Shown here in pieces: positions 61,321-64,000 of a stretch of 64,000 bases of DNA. Below the pieces are notes generated by a model. It was not told where the DNA came from. It ran no database searches and saw only the letters and a list, made by a program, of their open reading frames with translations. The translations under genes were made by a program, and so were the position numbers. Position 1 is the first letter of the stretch. Every line of letters begins with the position of its first letter. The stretch covers positions 124,001 through 188,000 of the forward strand of contig QKJP01000066.1 in NCBI GenBank assembly GCA_003249255.1, in the 5' to 3' direction. This DNA comes from Bacteroidales bacterium. GTDB lineage: Bacteria; Bacteroidota; Bacteroidia; Bacteroidales; Marinilabiliaceae.

Positions 61321-64000
61321 TTACTCCTTATAAAGTTTCTTGACAATAACAGTATCTTCATATTCTATTCTTAGTAAATAAATACCGGATGCCAGTCCTG
61401 ATAAATCAACTTTAAATGGCTTCAAACAGGATACTTTAGAGTAACTTCGCACTAAATTCCCTGTAGCATTAACCACATCAATTTTATCAATGTTGATATT
61501 TAAATCGAACTGAAGAATAAAAATGCCTGAAGATGGATTTGGTGAGATTATCAAACGATTCAAATCCTCAACTTCCATTTTGGTGGAAACATCCATGTCG
61601 ACTATTAATTGTTGATCATCTTGAATATTGAGAACATTTGTTATTGTATCAAATCCCGAAACCTGAACTTGATAGGTGTAATTAATACCCTCTACAATCC
61701 CCTCAAATACAGCTATTCCTTTTTTATCTGTAAATCTACTTTCATCCCCAATTGTCACTTCTGCACCTCCTATTGGAGTATCTCCAATTACTACTTCAAT
61801 AGTAACAGTATAACAAGAATAGATCTGTAAGGGTTCTGATTTAACAGAAGTTAAATTCCTTCCAGGATAATTAGTCCTTACCTTATATTCAAACAAGCTA
61901 CATTCCTGTACCGCGTCATTTATAGTAGTACGGTTCATTCCATTTAATTTTTTCCAAGACTCACCGTTTTTAAACACCTCATACTGAATTGGTCCTCCAT
62001 TAATCTCTCCTGCACCATACTCAACTGAGCCATAAGTAACATCTTTTTTCACCTGAATTCTATCTAATAAAAATGCATGTGCATCATCTGAAACGACATT
62101 TAGGGCAAACCTAATGGTTGAATCTTTGTACTTAGAAAGGTCAAATTCATAATCTGTCCAATCTACAGGCACTTCAATATATGGAGTTTCAGAAATCATT
62201 TCGAAATTTTCAATGTCTGACAAACCTTCTTTAGAAACCAATACTCGAAGCCTTTCTAAACCATATAAATTACTTATAGATTTTGCAGTAAATGAAAGCA
62301 AATCGCCATCTTCAATCTTAATCTCAGGTGAAATTAACCAGTCATCATTAGCTCTTCCAAAAGCTGATACACTCATCAAATATTGATTGCCATAAATATT
62401 ATCAAACATCTCGCTAACTTGCGTTTGACTACTTTCATAAGGACTGTATACAATAAAGGCACCAACATATTCTTCGTTCGGAAAGCTGACTTCTGACAGG
62501 TTATATGTGGCTGCAAAATCCCTATCCACAAATAGCCAATTATCATTTGCTAAGGAGAAAGGTTCGTAACTGTCAAAGTTTTCATTGATAACAGGATTCC
62601 AGGAAATGGAAATGTTTTGATATTCCTTAGATACTTTGAGGCCTGTAGGTTCTATTACATCAAAGGCAACCATGTCAACAGTTAAAAATTGAGTAGTCAT
62701 AGGAATAATTTTACCATAGTAACTTTCATACAGAGGATGCTCAACGAAAAAAACCTGTTTTTGATCCATTCCTTCTTGAATGGTGAATTTACATGCACCT
62801 TGAAGATTTGTACTAAGTTCTTCTCCCATAAAGTTAACCTTAGCACCTCCAATAGGTTTTCCCTCAAATTGCACATTGATATTTATATCAACCGGAGGAA
62901 AATCAGTTTGGGCTGATATTTTTTCCGGTAACAACTGATAACAATTATTCAAGGAATTATATTCATAAACATCAAAATAATAGTTGGTTCCACTTTTTAA
63001 ACCATTTACAGAGGTTGAAATTCCATCTAAGTTATAAACTACATATTCAGCATTCCCTATACTATTACCAGCTCCCCAATTTGGATTTGCCACATATTCA
63101 TATCCATTTTGAGGTTCATTTAACGGCTCTCCTTCTTCTTTTGCCACAATCAAAACCTTATCTCCGTCTCCTCTATTCCATTTTAACTGGATAGAAGAAG
63201 GGGTAATATCTCCAATTGCCAAATTGGAAACAGATGTAGATGGCTGATTACATTCCTGATCTAAATACAGTTCAACATTATCCACAACTACTCCATAGCC
63301 ATACTTAGCGTACCCCTCAAATGCAATTTGAATTGGGCCAGCAACATTTAATATCGACAATACCACCTTTTGCCAGTTTTGGATGTCTGATTTGTATTCA
63401 TTGAGTAGTTGCCAATCCCCATGGGGCATTGTGCGATATTTTACTTGTAATTCATCCTGGTCATTATCCCATTTTGATTGCGCATGCCAAAATTTTAGTT
63501 TAAGATCAGTTCCGGCATCAACTTTAAAGATTGGAGACATTAACATTTGTACACCTGCCACTGTTGATGCCAAATATAATAAAGCATTACTATCCCCATC
63601 AAAAGCATTATTCGGCTTACTATAATAACCTCCTGTTCCATTTGTCCATTGCACATCAGAACCCGTAATAGATTTCTGTGTCCAATTATTTAATCCTGAT
63701 TCAAATCCTTCATGCCAAGGAAACTCTTCTACATCTGGTGCAAATGTGGAACATGATAAGGATACACCATAGGAAAAATCATCACCTTGATCACCCCATA
63801 CTTTATAATAATAGGTTGTGTTGGGATTAAGTTCATCATGATAAAATTCCGATGCTTTACCATTGTAAAGTATAGTACCTCCACCAGGTAATTGCTGTCC
63901 ACGGGAATCTGCTGTTCCATTAATAGGTGTTCCAAAGTTTCCATCTTCAGAATAGGCAATAATAACAGGATAGCCTAATTGAGGAGGATTCCATTCCAAT
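61321..64000 (-). CDS. Large secreted T9SS-sorted protein with adhesin domains (partial)
   Basis: The frame is open at the right edge, so the N-terminus is missing; 892 aa are visible. In order they show: the end of a fibronectin-like domain (TTYYYKVWGD); a cleaved-adhesin/MAM-like jelly roll (FPWHEGFESGLNNW to VVVDNVELYLD); a fibronectin type III domain; a carboxypeptidase regulatory-like repeat (PIGGAKVNFMGEELSTNLQG); a second adhesin-like domain (NENFDSYEPFSLANDNWLF to AFLLDRIQVKKD); another regulatory-like repeat (PIGGAEVTIGDESRFTDKKG); and a type A T9SS sorting domain (IISPNPSSGIFIL to GLASGIYLLRIE and a Lys-rich tail). Gingipain-like peptidases share this tail; a protease domain could lie upstream, outside the window. 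Confidence 0.9.
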   Translation of the reverse strand, partial: LEWNPPQLGYPVIIAYSEDGNFGTPINGTADSRGQQLPGGGTILYNGKASEFYHDELNPNTTYYYKVWGDQGDDFSYGVSLSCSTFAPDVEEFPWHEGFESGLNNWTQKSITGSDVQWTNGTGGYYSKPNNAFDGDSNALLYLASTVAGVQMLMSPIFKVDAGTDLKLKFWHAQSKWDNDQDELQVKYRTMPHGDWQLLNEYKSDIQNWQKVVLSILNVAGPIQIAFEGYAKYGYGVVVDNVELYLDQECNQPSTSVSNLAIGDITPSSIQLKWNRGDGDKVLIVAKEEGEPLNEPQNGYEYVANPNWGAGNSIGNAEYVVYNLDGISTSVNGLKSGTNYYFDVYEYNSLNNCYQLLPEKISAQTDFPPVDININVQFEGKPIGGAKVNFMGEELSTNLQGACKFTIQEGMDQKQVFFVEHPLYESYYGKIIPMTTQFLTVDMVAFDVIEPTGLKVSKEYQNISISWNPVINENFDSYEPFSLANDNWLFVDRDFAATYNLSEVSFPNEEYVGAFIVYSPYESSQTQVSEMFDNIYGNQYLMSVSAFGRANDDWLISPEIKIEDGDLLSFTAKSISNLYGLERLRVLVSKEGLSDIENFEMISETPYIEVPVDWTDYEFDLSKYKDSTIRFALNVVSDDAHAFLLDRIQVKKDVTYGSVEYGAGEINGGPIQYEVFKNGESWKKLNGMNRTTINDAVQECSLFEYKVRTNYPGRNLTSVKSEPLQIYSCYTVTIEVVIGDTPIGGAEVTIGDESRFTDKKGIAVFEGIVEGINYTYQVQVSGFDTITNVLNIQDDQQLIVDMDVSTKMEVEDLNRLIISPNPSSGIFILQFDLNINIDKIDVVNATGNLVRSYSKVSCLKPFKVDLSGLASGIYLLRIEYEDTVIVKKLYKE

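Overview
The window reads as chromosome of a Bacteroidota bacterium, probably a marine or sediment Bacteroidales/Marinilabiliales-type organism (the genus is not fixed by what I can see). Reasons: AT-rich DNA; promoters with the Bacteroidota -7 element TAnnTTTG and a TTG/TTTG about 19-21 bp upstream; almost no Shine-Dalgarno sequences; a type IX secretion C-terminal sorting domain; exported TPR and DUF3078 proteins; fused 2-oxoacid dehydrogenase E1; and a PGM-like protein in the threonine operon. There is no prophage, IS element, CRISPR array or rRNA. Almost all genes are core metabolism or cell biology; the unusual content is mostly regulatory.

Layout. 0-2.1 kb: an unrecognised 379-aa gene behind a cluster of ACTTAA repeats, then two tandem tRNA-Lys genes, each with its own promoter and terminator. 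2.1-6.4 kb: pyrK-pyrD (dihydroorotate dehydrogenase 1B) and an XRE regulator in unusually long non-coding stretches that hold at least seven TTACAnnTGTAA palindromes. 6.4-11 kb: tRNA-Arg, mntP, and an E2 - fused E1 - flavodoxin operon for a 2-oxoacid dehydrogenase. 11.5-15 kb: clpC, a nitrilase-family gene remnant and an exported TPR protein. 15.2-20.6 kb: threonine operon thrA - PGM-like - thrC behind a Thr-rich leader peptide. 20.7-26.5 kb: orphan sugar-binding protein, M18 aminopeptidase, a GH3-like/beta-lactamase fusion and a single-domain response regulator. 26.5-29.3 kb: flavin reductase, pyrB-pyrI behind a leader peptide plus terminator, and exported msrA. 29.4-34.4 kb: rarA, kdsA, M48 protease, alpha-carbonic anhydrase and a pair of small genes (one Nif11-like). 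34.9-41.6 kb: C-S lyase, sugar-nucleotide epimerase, rny, zapA and a coiled-coil partner, YgiQ-type radical SAM. 41.8-52 kb: DUF3078 protein, MscS, HAD phosphatase, TRIC-type channel, hemerythrin, PIF1-like helicase plus TPR protein, M23 peptidase. 52-64 kb: second tRNA-Arg, small HEAT/REC proteins, monomeric isocitrate dehydrogenase, dnaX split by an A10 frameshift site, Na/Pi symporter, META lipoprotein and a partial secreted T9SS protein.

How the parts work together. Pyrimidine synthesis appears twice: pyrKD under a promoter with a palindromic operator next to the XRE gene, and pyrBI behind what looks like a translation-coupled attenuator. The threonine operon carries its own amino-acid-specific leader. 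The DNA polymerase III clamp-loader gene dnaX appears to need -1 frameshifting or transcriptional slippage to make full-length tau. These four regulatory or recoding devices are the main observations. All were read by eye, without database searches.
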